A stretch of 40,584 nt of DNA from Bacteroidia bacterium. Its GTDB lineage: Bacteria; Bacteroidota; Bacteroidia; 2-12-FULL-35-15. Below are positions 6,305 through 14,407 of the stretch, in pieces (the stretch's first letter is position 1; each line of letters begins with the position of its first letter). The stretch lies in assembly GCA_020051175.1 (NCBI GenBank), contig JAGVJJ010000021.1:1-40584 (forward strand). The letters run 5' to 3'. Position numbers and translations under genes: made by a program. The notes beneath the pieces are model-generated. The model worked only from the letters and a program-made list of their open reading frames with translations, had not been told where the DNA came from and searched no databases.

Positions 6305-6781
6305 ATGAGCCCATCTAAACAAATCGCAAACCGGATACGCGAGGTATTCCTGGACGGCCACTGGATAGCCACTACCAATTACAAAAAAGAACTATCAAAA
6401 TTGTCCTGGGAACAGGCCACTACAAATATTTACGGTTTAAATACCGTTGCTGCGCTCACATTTCACATCAACTATTACCTGGATGGTATATTAAGAGCGG
6501 TTGATACTGGCTCACTTGACATACAGGATAAATACAGTTTTGACATGCCTCCTGTTGCCAGCGAAGAGGAATGGAGCAAGCTTGTGGATGCTTTTCTGGC
6601 CAATGCTGAGAAATTCGTGGCTTTCACAGAACATTTGCCGTCTGAAAAGCTCAATGCGCCTTTCTTCGACGAAAAGTATGGTACATATCAACGCAATATT
6701 GAAGCTGTAATCGAGCACAGCTATTACCACCTGGGACAAATTTCTTTGATTAATAAAATGTTGGGAACTCATAACAAGTGA
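6305..6781 (+). CDS. DinB-like four-helix metalloprotein
   Basis: The 158-aa sequence matches the DinB/YfiT superfamily, a four-helix bundle that binds a divalent metal through three histidines. The triad is visible as H54 (LTFHINYYLDG), H138 and H142 (IEHSYYHLGQIS). Family members include bacillithiol or mycothiol S-transferases and many proteins of unknown substrate, and nothing here decides between them. It starts six bases after the Cys4 gene and probably shares its transcript. Confidence 0.8.
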   Translation: MSPSKQIANRIREVFLDGHWIATTNYKKELSKLSWEQATTNIYGLNTVAALTFHINYYLDGILRAVDTGSLDIQDKYSFDMPPVASEEEWSKLVDAFLANAEKFVAFTEHLPSEKLNAPFFDEKYGTYQRNIEAVIEHSYYHLGQISLINKMLGTHNK

Positions 6782-6792
6782 GCTGCGGAACG

Positions 6793-8244
6793 ATGAAGCC
6801 CCTTAAAAATATACTTGCACCACTCCTTGTAATTTTAATGCATAACCTGTGCTTTGCTCAGTATAAAGTAATTGATAAAACGTCCAAAGCACCCGTACCA
6901 TACGCATATGTAAAGCTTAGCAAACAAAACAAGGTACTGCTAAGTGACTTCAAAGGTGAATTTAACCTGGATTCCACATTGGCTTTATCAGACAGCCTTA
7001 AAATTACATGTATAGGATTCGAAGATAAGTTTGTTTCTGTTGCAGCTATTAAAAAAAACAGCATTGTTGAACTTGCGCCTTCCACAAAACAATTGGATGA
7101 AGTTACGGTAACAGCAAAAAAAGAAAAATACCTTACAAAAAAGCTTGGGGTTACTAAAAAGCCAAGACATAATTCAGGGTTTACTCGCATCACAACCCGC
7201 AACGGAGACGAACGGGCTACATGGATACCAAACAACTACTCTGCTCCAGGCCGATTAAAATCTGTAAATGTGTTTATTACTGATAAAGGATTTCCGGATG
7301 CCCATTTTCGAGTACACGTTTATGAATGTGATTTATTTCAGACCAAACCTGGTAAAGAATTAACACAGTCCAATATTATTGCTTGCGGCACAACCGGAAA
7401 TGAGTGGGTAAACATCAACCTTGAAAGTGAACACATTTATATTTCTGAAAACGGATGCTTTATAGGCATTGAATGGTTTGACTCACCTAAGTCTCTTCTT
7501 TATTACGATACGATTCAATATGGTATAATTCGATACAAAAACGGTAAATCTTACGAAAATACTCATACTTACATAGAAACAAGAAATGGTACAGTTCTGG
7601 GCTCAGTACCTGAGGTATATAAATATTCAAGGCACAAAAATTGGTTAAAAACCCCAAACTCGGGAAAATGGCTGCAATTTCCAACTGATGAATCAAAATT
7701 CAATACCAATGATACTCTTGATAGTGGGTTTGTTATAAACACAAATGAAAACAATTTATATCTTTCCATACCCTGCATCAATATTGAAGTTTCTTTCAGG
7801 AAGGACAAACTAAAACATGAATATGATATGCCACGGGCATACAAATTAAACAGAATTGAACGTGTAAAGGAAAACCGGTTTAAATATCCCCAGGGCAATG
7901 TAAGCGAACTGTTTGCTTCATTAATTAAAGCTTTTGAGAATGACGATATTGTTTATGTTCTCAAATACCTGTGCGTTTATAAAGAAGGTGAGTTGAAAGA
8001 AATTTTAGAAGATTTTACCGAAACTGCGGAGCAGGCGGGGGAATTGCTAACACAGCAACAAAAAGCGGAAGTAATCGAAAATCTTAAAGAATTTTACAGC
8101 AATTTACCCTATTCCAAACTTACAAAAGTTGTTCCTCACCATTTTAATCTTAGTATAAACAATGTAAACTTTGACCTAGTGGTTGAAAAGGGTGTTTGGA
8201 AAATTAGTCCATACTCACACGGGAGTTTACGTTTCAATCATTAA
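6793..8244 (+). CDS. Secreted carboxypeptidase-regulatory-like domain protein
   Basis: From ATG 6793 the product is 483 aa. It starts with a signal peptide (MKPLKNILAPLLVILMHNLCFAQ), followed by a carboxypeptidase D regulatory-like beta-sandwich: YKVIDKTSKAPVPYAYV, then LLSDFKGEFNLD and IGFEDKFVSVA, ending in LDEVTVTA. Next is a jelly-roll-like region (RLKSVNVFITDKG, HFRVHVYECDL, GCFIGIEWFD), and a C-terminal helical domain. An in-frame GTG at 6778 overlaps the preceding stop, but the signal peptide favours 6793. The same two-part layout occurs in the gene at 25718-26677, so the two are likely distant paralogs. Probably periplasmic or surface-located. Confidence 0.65.
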   Translation: MKPLKNILAPLLVILMHNLCFAQYKVIDKTSKAPVPYAYVKLSKQNKVLLSDFKGEFNLDSTLALSDSLKITCIGFEDKFVSVAAIKKNSIVELAPSTKQLDEVTVTAKKEKYLTKKLGVTKKPRHNSGFTRITTRNGDERATWIPNNYSAPGRLKSVNVFITDKGFPDAHFRVHVYECDLFQTKPGKELTQSNIIACGTTGNEWVNINLESEHIYISENGCFIGIEWFDSPKSLLYYDTIQYGIIRYKNGKSYENTHTYIETRNGTVLGSVPEVYKYSRHKNWLKTPNSGKWLQFPTDESKFNTNDTLDSGFVINTNENNLYLSIPCINIEVSFRKDKLKHEYDMPRAYKLNRIERVKENRFKYPQGNVSELFASLIKAFENDDIVYVLKYLCVYKEGELKEILEDFTETAEQAGELLTQQQKAEVIENLKEFYSNLPYSKLTKVVPHHFNLSINNVNFDLVVEKGVWKISPYSHGSLRFNH

Positions 8245-8289
8245 CATTTCCCAAATTGATACAATTCAATAGCAGCAAAATACCTGCAT

Positions 8290-8315
8290 AAAAAAAGGAG
8301 GCCCCGGAAGCCTCC
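8290..8315 (-). terminator. Rho-independent terminator of accA
   Basis: On the minus strand, the stem GGAGGC/GCCTCC (8310-8315 with 8297-8302) and a 7-base loop are followed by seven T. It lies about 45 bases beyond the accA stop codon. Confidence 0.85.
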
Positions 8316-8318
8316 CCA

Positions 8319-8355
8319 AATAACCAATAACTAATAACTAATAACTAATAATAAC
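8319..8355. repeat. Heptameric repeat array, ATAACnn type
   Basis: Four to five units of the 7-base pattern ATAACTA/ATAACCA lie between the accA stop codon and its terminator. Since seven is not a multiple of three, the array holds stop codons in every frame on both strands (TAA on plus, TAG on minus). Confidence 0.8.
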
Positions 8356-8360
8356 CGGAA

Positions 8361-9356
8361 CTACGACTCCAAAACCACTTCCCCTTCTGCCAGCTCTGAC
8401 GGGTTTTCATTTACCACCCCCATAGCACAGAATTTTTCAATACGCTGATTGATACGTTTTTGCGGGCTTAATTTTTCCAGCTTCCCGATGTGCCTGATGA
8501 TTTCTTCTTTCACAGTGCTGAATACTTCCTCATGGTTGGTATGCGCACCACCCAATGGTTCAGGTATAATCCCATCAATCAGTTTATTTTCGAGCATATC
8601 TTTAGGAGTCAGCTTTAAAGCTTCGGCAGCTTTTTCCTTGTTGTTCCAGTTGCGCCACAAAATAGATGAGCAGGATTCAGGCGAAATAACTGAATACCAG
8701 GTATTTTCGAGCATCAAAACCTTATCACCAATACCAATTCCCAAAGCACCACCGGAAGCGCCCTCACCAATAATAATACAAATCACAGGCACCTTTAACT
8801 GCGTCATTTCCAGCAAATTACGCGCTATCGCCTCTCCTTGTCCACGCTCCTCCGCCTCTAAACCCGGATAAGCACCCGGAGTATCAATAAAAGTAACAAT
8901 GGGTTTGTTGAATTTTTCGGCAAGCTTCATCAGTCTTAGAGCTTTGCGGTAACCTTCCGGGTTAGCCATACCGAAATTACGTATCTGGCGCATTTTGGTA
9001 TTAATCCCTTTCTGCTGGCCTATAAACATTACCGTTTTTCCATCCACACTGCCAAAACCACCCACCATTGCTTTGTCGTCCTTAACAGTACGGTCGCCAT
9101 GCAGCTCCATAAAAGTGCCATTGGTAATGTAGTTGATGTAAGCAAGTGTATATGGCCTGTCCGGATGGCGCGATACCTGCACACGCTCCCAGGCTGTAAG
9201 TTTGCTGTATATATCAGTACGGGCCTGTTTTATCTTTTCCTCAATTTCAGAGGTTGTTGCTGAAACGTCAACACCACTTTTTTCCCCCGCCTGCTTTATT
9301 TTTTCCAGTTGCTCATACAATTCGGCAATTGGTTTCTCAAAATCCAAATAGTTCAT
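8361..9356 (-). CDS. accA: Acetyl-CoA carboxylase carboxyltransferase subunit alpha
   Basis: AccA pairs with AccD to move the carboxyl group from carboxybiotin to acetyl-CoA, giving malonyl-CoA for fatty-acid synthesis in the cytosol. The 331-aa protein is full length. Family landmarks are the N-terminal helical segment starting [20 protein letters not shown], the [12 protein letters not shown] motif, the crotonase-fold core with [28 protein letters not shown] (157-174) and the oxyanion-region [13 protein letters not shown], and [16 protein letters not shown]. No accD or biotin genes are adjacent. It is transcribed as a single gene ending at a strong terminator at 8290-8315. Confidence 0.97.
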   Translation of the reverse strand: MNYLDFEKPIAELYEQLEKIKQAGEKSGVDVSATTSEIEEKIKQARTDIYSKLTAWERVQVSRHPDRPYTLAYINYITNGTFMELHGDRTVKDDKAMVGGFGSVDGKTVMFIGQQKGINTKMRQIRNFGMANPEGYRKALRLMKLAEKFNKPIVTFIDTPGAYPGLEAEERGQGEAIARNLLEMTQLKVPVICIIIGEGASGGALGIGIGDKVLMLENTWYSVISPESCSSILWRNWNNKEKAAEALKLTPKDMLENKLIDGIIPEPLGGAHTNHEEVFSTVKEEIIRHIGKLEKLSPQKRINQRIEKFCAMGVVNENPSELAEGEVVLES

Positions 9357-9527
9357 GGTCTTTTAATTTCTTTAGGATGCTAAAATAACAAAAAAAACTA
9401 TCAAAAGTACAGCCAAAACTGCCCCGGATTTCACCCGGATATTGTTAAAAACCGGCTTAACTGTATCGCTTACAAGGAATTAATGTATAAAAATCCGGTT
9501 AAATTGTTTTTCTTTGCGGGGGTATTG

Positions 9528-9588
9528 AGTTATTGGATTATCTGTTATCTGTTATCTGTTATTTGTTATCCGCCATCTGTTATCTGTA
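9528..9588. repeat. Heptameric repeat array, GTTATCT type
   Basis: About eight units of a 7-base period (TCTGTTA, with variants TTTGTTA and TCCGCCA) are seen. The core GTTAT is the reverse complement of the ATAAC core in the other arrays. Confidence 0.8.
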
Positions 9589-9649
9589 CTAGGCATATTA
9601 GCAAAACAAATTAAAAACGTAATAATCAAATATTTAACAACCAACGCTA

Positions 9650-9779
9650 TTAACCAAGTACTGATAACCAATAACTATTAACTGATAACCAAATAACTAA
9701 TTCAAACTGATCATAACTAATAACCAATAACTATTAACCATTAACTAATAACCAATAACTAATAACCAATAACTAACAA
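9650..9779. repeat. Heptameric repeat array, ATAACYA type, abutting ispE
   Basis: This is the longest array in the window, about 130 bases of mostly 7-base units (TAACCAA, TAACTAA, with interruptions near 9700-9712). It ends directly before the TTG start codon of ispE, so it forms the whole 5' leader, including the place where a ribosome binding site would be. Confidence 0.8.
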
Positions 9780-9780
9780 C

Positions 9781-10605
9781 TTGATATCATTCCCGAACGC
9801 AAAAATAAATGTAGGCCTCAATATCACGGAAAAGCGCCCGGATGGCTTTCACAACATCCAGAGCGCCTTTTACCCGGTTGCATTGTGCGATGCCCTGGAA
9901 CTTCTGGAGAATACCACAAAAGAAACAACTCCTGTTACAATGACCTTTTCAGGAATTGACATTCCGGGTGATGTCAATGATAATTTATGCGTTAAAGCCT
10001 ATCATTTAATTGCAAAAGATTACCCTCTGCCAAAAATAAAAGTGCATCTCCACAAACACATCCCTATTGGTGCCGGACTGGGCGGTGGCTCTGCAGATGC
10101 AGCTTTCTTTATACGATTGCTTAACGACAAATTTGAACTCGGCCTGGCTTGGGGAGAAATGCACAACTATGCCCGGCAGCTCGGCAGCGACTGCTCCTTT
10201 TTCATTACCAACAAGCCCGCATTTGTGGAAGGAAAGGGTGACGAATACGAGTTTTTGTCGCTAAGCCTTAAAGGTTATTTTATTGCATTGGTTTATCCCA
10301 ACATCCATATCAATACAGCAAAAGCATATAGCGGTGTAAAGCCCAAAGTTGCTTTGCGTTCGCTGGAAGAGGATTTAAAGCTCCCTCTGGAACATTGGCA
10401 AACCTGCGTTCACAATGATTTTGAAGATTCTGTTTTTGTACAGTTCCCCGAATTAAAAAAAATCAAAGAAAAATTGTATACTTCAGGTGCAGTTTATGCT
10501 GCCATGAGCGGAAGCGGTTCTACCGTGTATGGGATTTTTAAAGAGAAGGTAGATGTGAAGGAGCTGTTCAATGGATGTTTTGTGTGGGCAGGAATGCTGA
10601 ATTAG
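9781..10605 (+). CDS. ispE: 4-diphosphocytidyl-2-C-methyl-D-erythritol kinase
   Basis: IspE phosphorylates CDP-ME in the non-mevalonate isoprenoid pathway. The 274-aa protein shows the GHMP kinase pattern: N-terminal SFPNAKINVGLNI with K8, the ATP-binding loop PIGAGLGGGSADAA (95-108), the catalytic aspartate D137 in LGSDCSFF, and the C-terminal glycine loop AMSGSGSTVYG. The start is TTG at 9781; the family's N-terminus begins exactly here and there is no ATG upstream in frame before the heptad repeats. The unusual leader made of heptad repeats suggests weak or leaderless translation. It is followed 10 bases later by a small secreted protein gene. Confidence 0.96.
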   Translation: MISFPNAKINVGLNITEKRPDGFHNIQSAFYPVALCDALELLENTTKETTPVTMTFSGIDIPGDVNDNLCVKAYHLIAKDYPLPKIKVHLHKHIPIGAGLGGGSADAAFFIRLLNDKFELGLAWGEMHNYARQLGSDCSFFITNKPAFVEGKGDEYEFLSLSLKGYFIALVYPNIHINTAKAYSGVKPKVALRSLEEDLKLPLEHWQTCVHNDFEDSVFVQFPELKKIKEKLYTSGAVYAAMSGSGSTVYGIFKEKVDVKELFNGCFVWAGMLN

Positions 10606-10615
10606 AATTATTTTT

Positions 10616-10945
10616 ATGCGTAACTATTATTTAAAACTGCTGGTATTTGTTTCTGCTTTTACTGTTTGTATTAACAGCTATGCTCAAAACAATACAAACA
10701 AGCTGGCTAAAAAGAGAATCATAATGGTGAGGTATTACGAGAACGGTGCGATAAAAGAAAAGGGGAAAATGAAATATATGACTAAAATATCCACAACGCC
10801 TTCCGGAAGATCAAATGGTATTATGGCTTACTTTGAAAATGGAAGGTGGACTGAATACTATGAAAATGGTGACAAGAAGAGGAAGGTGAAATATAAAAAC
10901 GGTGAAATCGTTAAAGTAATTAAGGCCTGGAAACAAAAAGAATAA
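10616..10945 (+). CDS. Small secreted MORN-like (YwqK-type) repeat protein
   Basis: The 109-aa product begins with a signal peptide (MRNYYLKLLVFVSAFTVCINSYAQ, cleavage after AQ). Two or three short repeats follow the YwqK/MORN pattern: RYYENGAIKEKGKMKY, AYFENGRWTEYYENGDKKRKVKYKNGE. These repeats usually form small beta hairpins. The protein is much shorter than typical YwqK proteins. It lies 10 bases after ispE and 16 before the next gene, so this may be an operon, but no functional link to isoprenoids is evident. Confidence 0.65.
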   Translation: MRNYYLKLLVFVSAFTVCINSYAQNNTNKLAKKRIIMVRYYENGAIKEKGKMKYMTKISTTPSGRSNGIMAYFENGRWTEYYENGDKKRKVKYKNGEIVKVIKAWKQKE

Positions 10946-10961
10946 CTTCCCTTAAAACAGC

Positions 10962-11648
10962 ATGAAAAAAGCCCTAATTATATCCAGCCTCCTATTACTG
11001 TTAGTTTCCGGTGCAATACTGCTTAACAACCGGCATTTCAACCATGAACAACTCAAAAAGCAACAACAGTCTACCCCGAATACCTACGCAAATGAGAATA
11101 CTGAAGATATCCTTAATGGCGACCTCATTTTCCAGACATCACTTTCTGCTCAAAGCCAGGCCATTCAGCTGGCAACAAAATCGGAATATTCGCATTGTGG
11201 AATAATTTATAAAAACGGCAACGCTTATTATGTTTTTGAAGCAGTGCAGCCTGTAAAGCTTACTCCTCTCAGCACATGGATTGACAGAGGCAAGGATAAA
11301 AAATTTGTAATAAAGCGCCTTAAAAATGCAGATGAGGTTTTAACACCAGCCGTGCTGTTAAAAATGAAACAGGTGGGTGATCAGTTCAAGGGTAAAAATT
11401 ATGATCTCACTTTTGAATGGTCTGACGATAAAATCTACTGTTCGGAGCTTATCTGGAAAATATACCAACGGGCAGCAGGTATTGAACTCGGAACTCCTGA
11501 AAAGCTAAAAGACTTTGACCTGAGCAATGAAATTGTAAAAAAGAAAATGAAAGAACGTTATGGAGAGAGGCTGCCAATGGAAGAAACAGTAATTTCGCCT
11601 GCAGCTATTTTCAATAGCGACTTATTGATTACAGTAAAATCTATTTAG
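10962..11648 (+). CDS. YiiX/YebB-like permuted NlpC/P60 cysteine hydrolase
   Basis: This 228-aa protein has an N-terminal membrane/signal segment (residues 4-22) and then a permuted papain-like domain of the YiiX/YebB (DUF830) type. Motifs are GDLIFQ (53-58), the histidine H78 in EYSHCGII and the candidate nucleophile C160 in IYCSELIWKIYQ. In this family the order of His and Cys is circularly permuted relative to NlpC/P60. Relatives act on peptide or amide bonds of the cell envelope; the substrate is not known. It is in a run of same-strand envelope genes (10616-12413). Confidence 0.8.
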   Translation: MKKALIISSLLLLLVSGAILLNNRHFNHEQLKKQQQSTPNTYANENTEDILNGDLIFQTSLSAQSQAIQLATKSEYSHCGIIYKNGNAYYVFEAVQPVKLTPLSTWIDRGKDKKFVIKRLKNADEVLTPAVLLKMKQVGDQFKGKNYDLTFEWSDDKIYCSELIWKIYQRAAGIELGTPEKLKDFDLSNEIVKKKMKERYGERLPMEETVISPAAIFNSDLLITVKSI

Positions 11649-11651
11649 ATA

Positions 11652-12413
11652 ATGAAAATGAAACTATTCCCGTTTATTGCAGCCATAGCAGTGCTCGCAC
11701 TTACCAGTTGTGCTCCCCAGTCAGAAAACACCAATGAACAGGCCGAAATGCCCCCTGCGGGCCAGCTGACCGAAGGTGAAACGGGCCTGGAAGGAAACTG
11801 GATAAATAAAAAATATGCTGATGAACTTGCAAAAACAGGCTCCCCGAGAGCTTCACAAACAGCAGCGGATTTGTCGATGCTCGTTTTTCCAAGAGAACTG
11901 AAAAACATTGCCATTATCATCTGGAACTTTCATGAAGGCACCAACTCCGTTGTAAAACAACTCGATAAAAACAGCTTTGCATTTCAGCCACACGCAGGCG
12001 ACCCTAATAAAACCATAATGCTTGAAAATGACATAATAAAAACCGGTGATGATGAGTTTATAAGGCTTTCCGAAATTCCTGCCAAAAGGGATTATTATGT
12101 TGCCGAGCAATTGCTTTTTGCAGGAAAATACGACCTGAACGGAAAGCCGGTGGAATTTACAAAAGACGGGAGAATAATAGGGATAGATGGTTTTACTTAT
12201 TACTCGGTAGTTCTCGACTATAATGATGCAGCAATGGATGTAGACCAGGTAAGGTTGGGAACAGCTATAGAGAATAGCAAATCCTATGGATTTACATTTA
12301 GTGGAAAGACATTAACCATTTACGAACTGAAGTGCGTTCAAACCGAAGATGGCAAATGTATGTCCGTGGCCAATGGCAAAGAATTGTATAAGCTGGTTAA
12401 AAGTACTCAGTAA
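11652..12413 (+). CDS. Lipoprotein of unknown function
   Basis: The 253-aa product has a lipoprotein signal peptide with the lipobox LTSC (C20), followed by a Gln/Glu/Pro-rich linker up to about residue 44. The mature domain opens with GLEGNWINKKYADELAKTGSPR, a pattern seen in lipocalin-like or copper-resistance-like lipoproteins, and ends in beta strands (YGFTFSGKTLTIYELKC and KELYKLVKS). I cannot assign a family. It begins 3 bases after the YiiX-like gene, so the two are very likely co-transcribed. Confidence 0.65.
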   Translation: MKMKLFPFIAAIAVLALTSCAPQSENTNEQAEMPPAGQLTEGETGLEGNWINKKYADELAKTGSPRASQTAADLSMLVFPRELKNIAIIIWNFHEGTNSVVKQLDKNSFAFQPHAGDPNKTIMLENDIIKTGDDEFIRLSEIPAKRDYYVAEQLLFAGKYDLNGKPVEFTKDGRIIGIDGFTYYSVVLDYNDAAMDVDQVRLGTAIENSKSYGFTFSGKTLTIYELKCVQTEDGKCMSVANGKELYKLVKSTQ

Positions 12414-12446
12414 TTTCAATCCCTGCGATTGTATTTAGCCCTAAGT

Positions 12447-12809
12447 ATGCCACAAATAACAGACATATTATCCAACTTTACCGATACGGAACTTGCCTAT
12501 CTATACAAGTTCAGGCTAGCCAGCTATCTTCCGGCAACACAGGAAAAGATAAAAGAATATATTTTACGGGAACGTGGTTTGGACGAAAGCACAATAAATA
12601 ACCTAGTCTTAACAAATATTACCAGGACATCTTCGGACCATACGCAAGAGTGCCCTAAATGTAAATCGGACAAGTTTATTCACGATACAGACAAAGTAAG
12701 CTGTATTGTTTGCGGACACACACTGGTTGATTTTGATAAAGAAGAAATGCGTAGTGAGCTTAAAGAAGGCTTTTGGGAGCTTTTAGGGCATATTGGTGAA
12801 CATATTTGA
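12447..12809 (+). CDS. Small protein with a C-terminal zinc ribbon
   Basis: From ATG 12447 the product is 120 aa. The first half is helical (TDILSNFTDTELAYLYKFRLASYLPATQEKIKEYILRERG). The second half has a clear four-cysteine zinc ribbon: CPKC then CIVC about 17 residues later, followed by an acidic helix (DFDKEEMRSELKEGFWELLGHI). An in-frame TTG at 12429 is possible but less likely. It could be a nucleic-acid or protein-binding adaptor. It lies 33 bases after the lipoprotein gene; the function is unknown. Confidence 0.65.
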   Translation: MPQITDILSNFTDTELAYLYKFRLASYLPATQEKIKEYILRERGLDESTINNLVLTNITRTSSDHTQECPKCKSDKFIHDTDKVSCIVCGHTLVDFDKEEMRSELKEGFWELLGHIGEHI

Positions 12810-12851
12810 TTTTTAAAACTGCTCATTTGTAGTGTAAACACAACCTAAAAC

Positions 12852-13871
12852 ATGAATTTAACAAACAACTTTTTCAAACAACTTTTTTTTCTGGTAGTGA
12901 TATTGGCCTGCATGTTTGTTTCCTGTAAAAAAGAGCTCCTAAACACTCCACCTGAAAACCTTAATGAGCCTATCATTAAGACCGGTGACTTTTTTGATTA
13001 CTCCAACTGGAATGATCCTTTTGTACTCGATGTAAATGGCAAGTTTGTAATGTATGCTTCAGCATCCAAAAATTTCGACCAAAATGTAAAAATATACCGG
13101 CTCGAATCCAATGATGGTATAAGCTGGAAACAAAATCCTGCAACGGCTGTTTTTGAGAGGTCCTATAACCTGAACGAATGGGACAGCAAAAGCGTTGAAA
13201 CCCCGGGAGTAGTATATTATAACGGCAAATATCACCTGTTTTACACCGGGTATAAAACCGTTTACTCTGATGCTGGCAACTTCAAAATCGGACATGCTGT
13301 ATCAAATGACGGAATGCATTGGACAAGGGATTATTCTTTCTTATTAAAACCTTCCCAACCCGGAGTAATTCCCAACATGAGCTTTGACCAGTATATTGTT
13401 GGAGAACCCGCACCGGTAGTATATAATAACAAAATATACCTTTATTTCACTGCAGTGGGCATGAATGCGGATTTAAACAAAACGCTCCAGGTAATTGGTC
13501 TTACTACTTTTGATGGGAATGCATGGACTACACCGCAATTAGCACTTGCGCCAGATCAAAGTGTTTATCCCCGCACAGGTTATGTTGGTTATTCCACCCC
13601 CAACGCAGCTGTAAAAGATGGTAAAATGCACCTGTTTTTTGATATTGTCCGGGACCCATGGAAGCAGGTAAAAATACACCATGCAGTGTCTGATAATGGT
13701 ATTACAGGCTGGACATTAGATCCTGCACCGCTTTTAAACCGGGAAGATTATACATGGACAGCAGAAGAAATTCTTGCGCCTTCAGCGGTATATAAAAACG
13801 ATAAATTATACCTCTGGTTTGCCGGAAATGAAGGCTTGAACCTGGGAATAGGCCTGAAAATAATCGAATAA
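12852..13871 (+). CDS. Lipoprotein with a GH43-like five-bladed beta-propeller
   Basis: The 339-aa product has a lipobox FVSC (C25) followed by KKE, so it is a lipoprotein. The mature part shows repeated propeller blades with the glycoside hydrolase 43/62/32/68/130 superfamily look: NWNDPFVLDVNGKFVMYAS (53-71), ETPGVVYYNGKYHLFYTGY, IGHAVSNDGMHWTR, GEPAPVVYNNKIYLYFTAVG, APSAVYKNDKLYLWFAG. The aspartate in NDPF is the kind of residue that serves as catalytic base in this clan. The specific sugar cannot be told. It is a single gene, followed by a convergent gene after 13 bases. Confidence 0.72.
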   Translation: MNLTNNFFKQLFFLVVILACMFVSCKKELLNTPPENLNEPIIKTGDFFDYSNWNDPFVLDVNGKFVMYASASKNFDQNVKIYRLESNDGISWKQNPATAVFERSYNLNEWDSKSVETPGVVYYNGKYHLFYTGYKTVYSDAGNFKIGHAVSNDGMHWTRDYSFLLKPSQPGVIPNMSFDQYIVGEPAPVVYNNKIYLYFTAVGMNADLNKTLQVIGLTTFDGNAWTTPQLALAPDQSVYPRTGYVGYSTPNAAVKDGKMHLFFDIVRDPWKQVKIHHAVSDNGITGWTLDPAPLLNREDYTWTAEEILAPSAVYKNDKLYLWFAGNEGLNLGIGLKIIE

Positions 13872-13884
13872 AAAGTACATTATT

Positions 13885-14376
13885 CTATTTCTTACTTTTT
13901 TTTGCAGGCCTGAAAAACAATACGCCTACATTGCCATTTAATGTAGAATATACACCACCGGCAATAGAAAAAGCAAGCTTTGGGGAAGCCTCTGTAACAA
14001 TTACGATATTGGGGTATTTAGAGAACGGCTTGATTTCAAAACCAATAGGAATAGTAAATCCAGGGGTAAACCCATCCAGCATAAAACCAATGCCGTTATA
14101 AAAATTAAATACATCGTTTCTCACGTGCCTGCGGATGGCATTTAACTCAACGGTCAATTGAGGCGACAACTGAAATACATAAGCAACCTTGCTGTCGAAG
14201 GCCCAGCGTTTATTAAGATTTGAGCGATAACCCAGCATAGGTTTATTTGGCATGGGATAAATACCAAACCCACCCCTGTATTTTTGCTGTTCAGTGCCGG
14301 TAGTATCCTGTGCAAACGCTGCAGATATATAGCAAAATCCAATTAGAAACAGAAATTTGAAATTATTTTTTTTCAT
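13885..14376 (-). CDS. Small secreted beta-barrel-like outer-membrane protein
   Basis: The 163-aa product starts with a signal peptide (KFLFLIGFCYISAAFAQ). Later segments alternate hydrophobic and polar residues with glycine turns (GGFGIYPMPNKPMLGYRSN, YNGIGFMLDGFTPGFTIPIGFEIKPF, LAFSIAGGVYSTLNGNVGVLFF), which suggests a small barrel. No named family recognised. It lies 31 bases downstream of the lptG-like gene on the same strand and may be its operon partner. Confidence 0.6.
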   Translation of the reverse strand: MKKNNFKFLFLIGFCYISAAFAQDTTGTEQQKYRGGFGIYPMPNKPMLGYRSNLNKRWAFDSKVAYVFQLSPQLTVELNAIRRHVRNDVFNFYNGIGFMLDGFTPGFTIPIGFEIKPFSKYPNIVIVTEASPKLAFSIAGGVYSTLNGNVGVLFFRPAKKSKK

Positions 14377-14407
14377 TTTTAAGTTCTTGCCTATTAATTA
14401 ATCTCTT

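Larger units (their letters stand above)
9357..9780. other. Intergenic region between accA and ispE with two heptad arrays
   Basis: These 424 bases contain no gene I can support. They must hold the divergent promoters of accA and ispE, but I find no full consensus. The right two thirds are simple heptameric repeats: 9528-9588 in GTTATCT orientation and about 9650-9779 in ATAACYA orientation, so the two arrays face each other. Between them are about 60 bases of AT-rich unique DNA. Confidence 0.7.

Noticed and set aside
8449..8871. Plus-strand ORF opposite accA
   Set aside because: It lies wholly within accA on the other strand and shows no family pattern.
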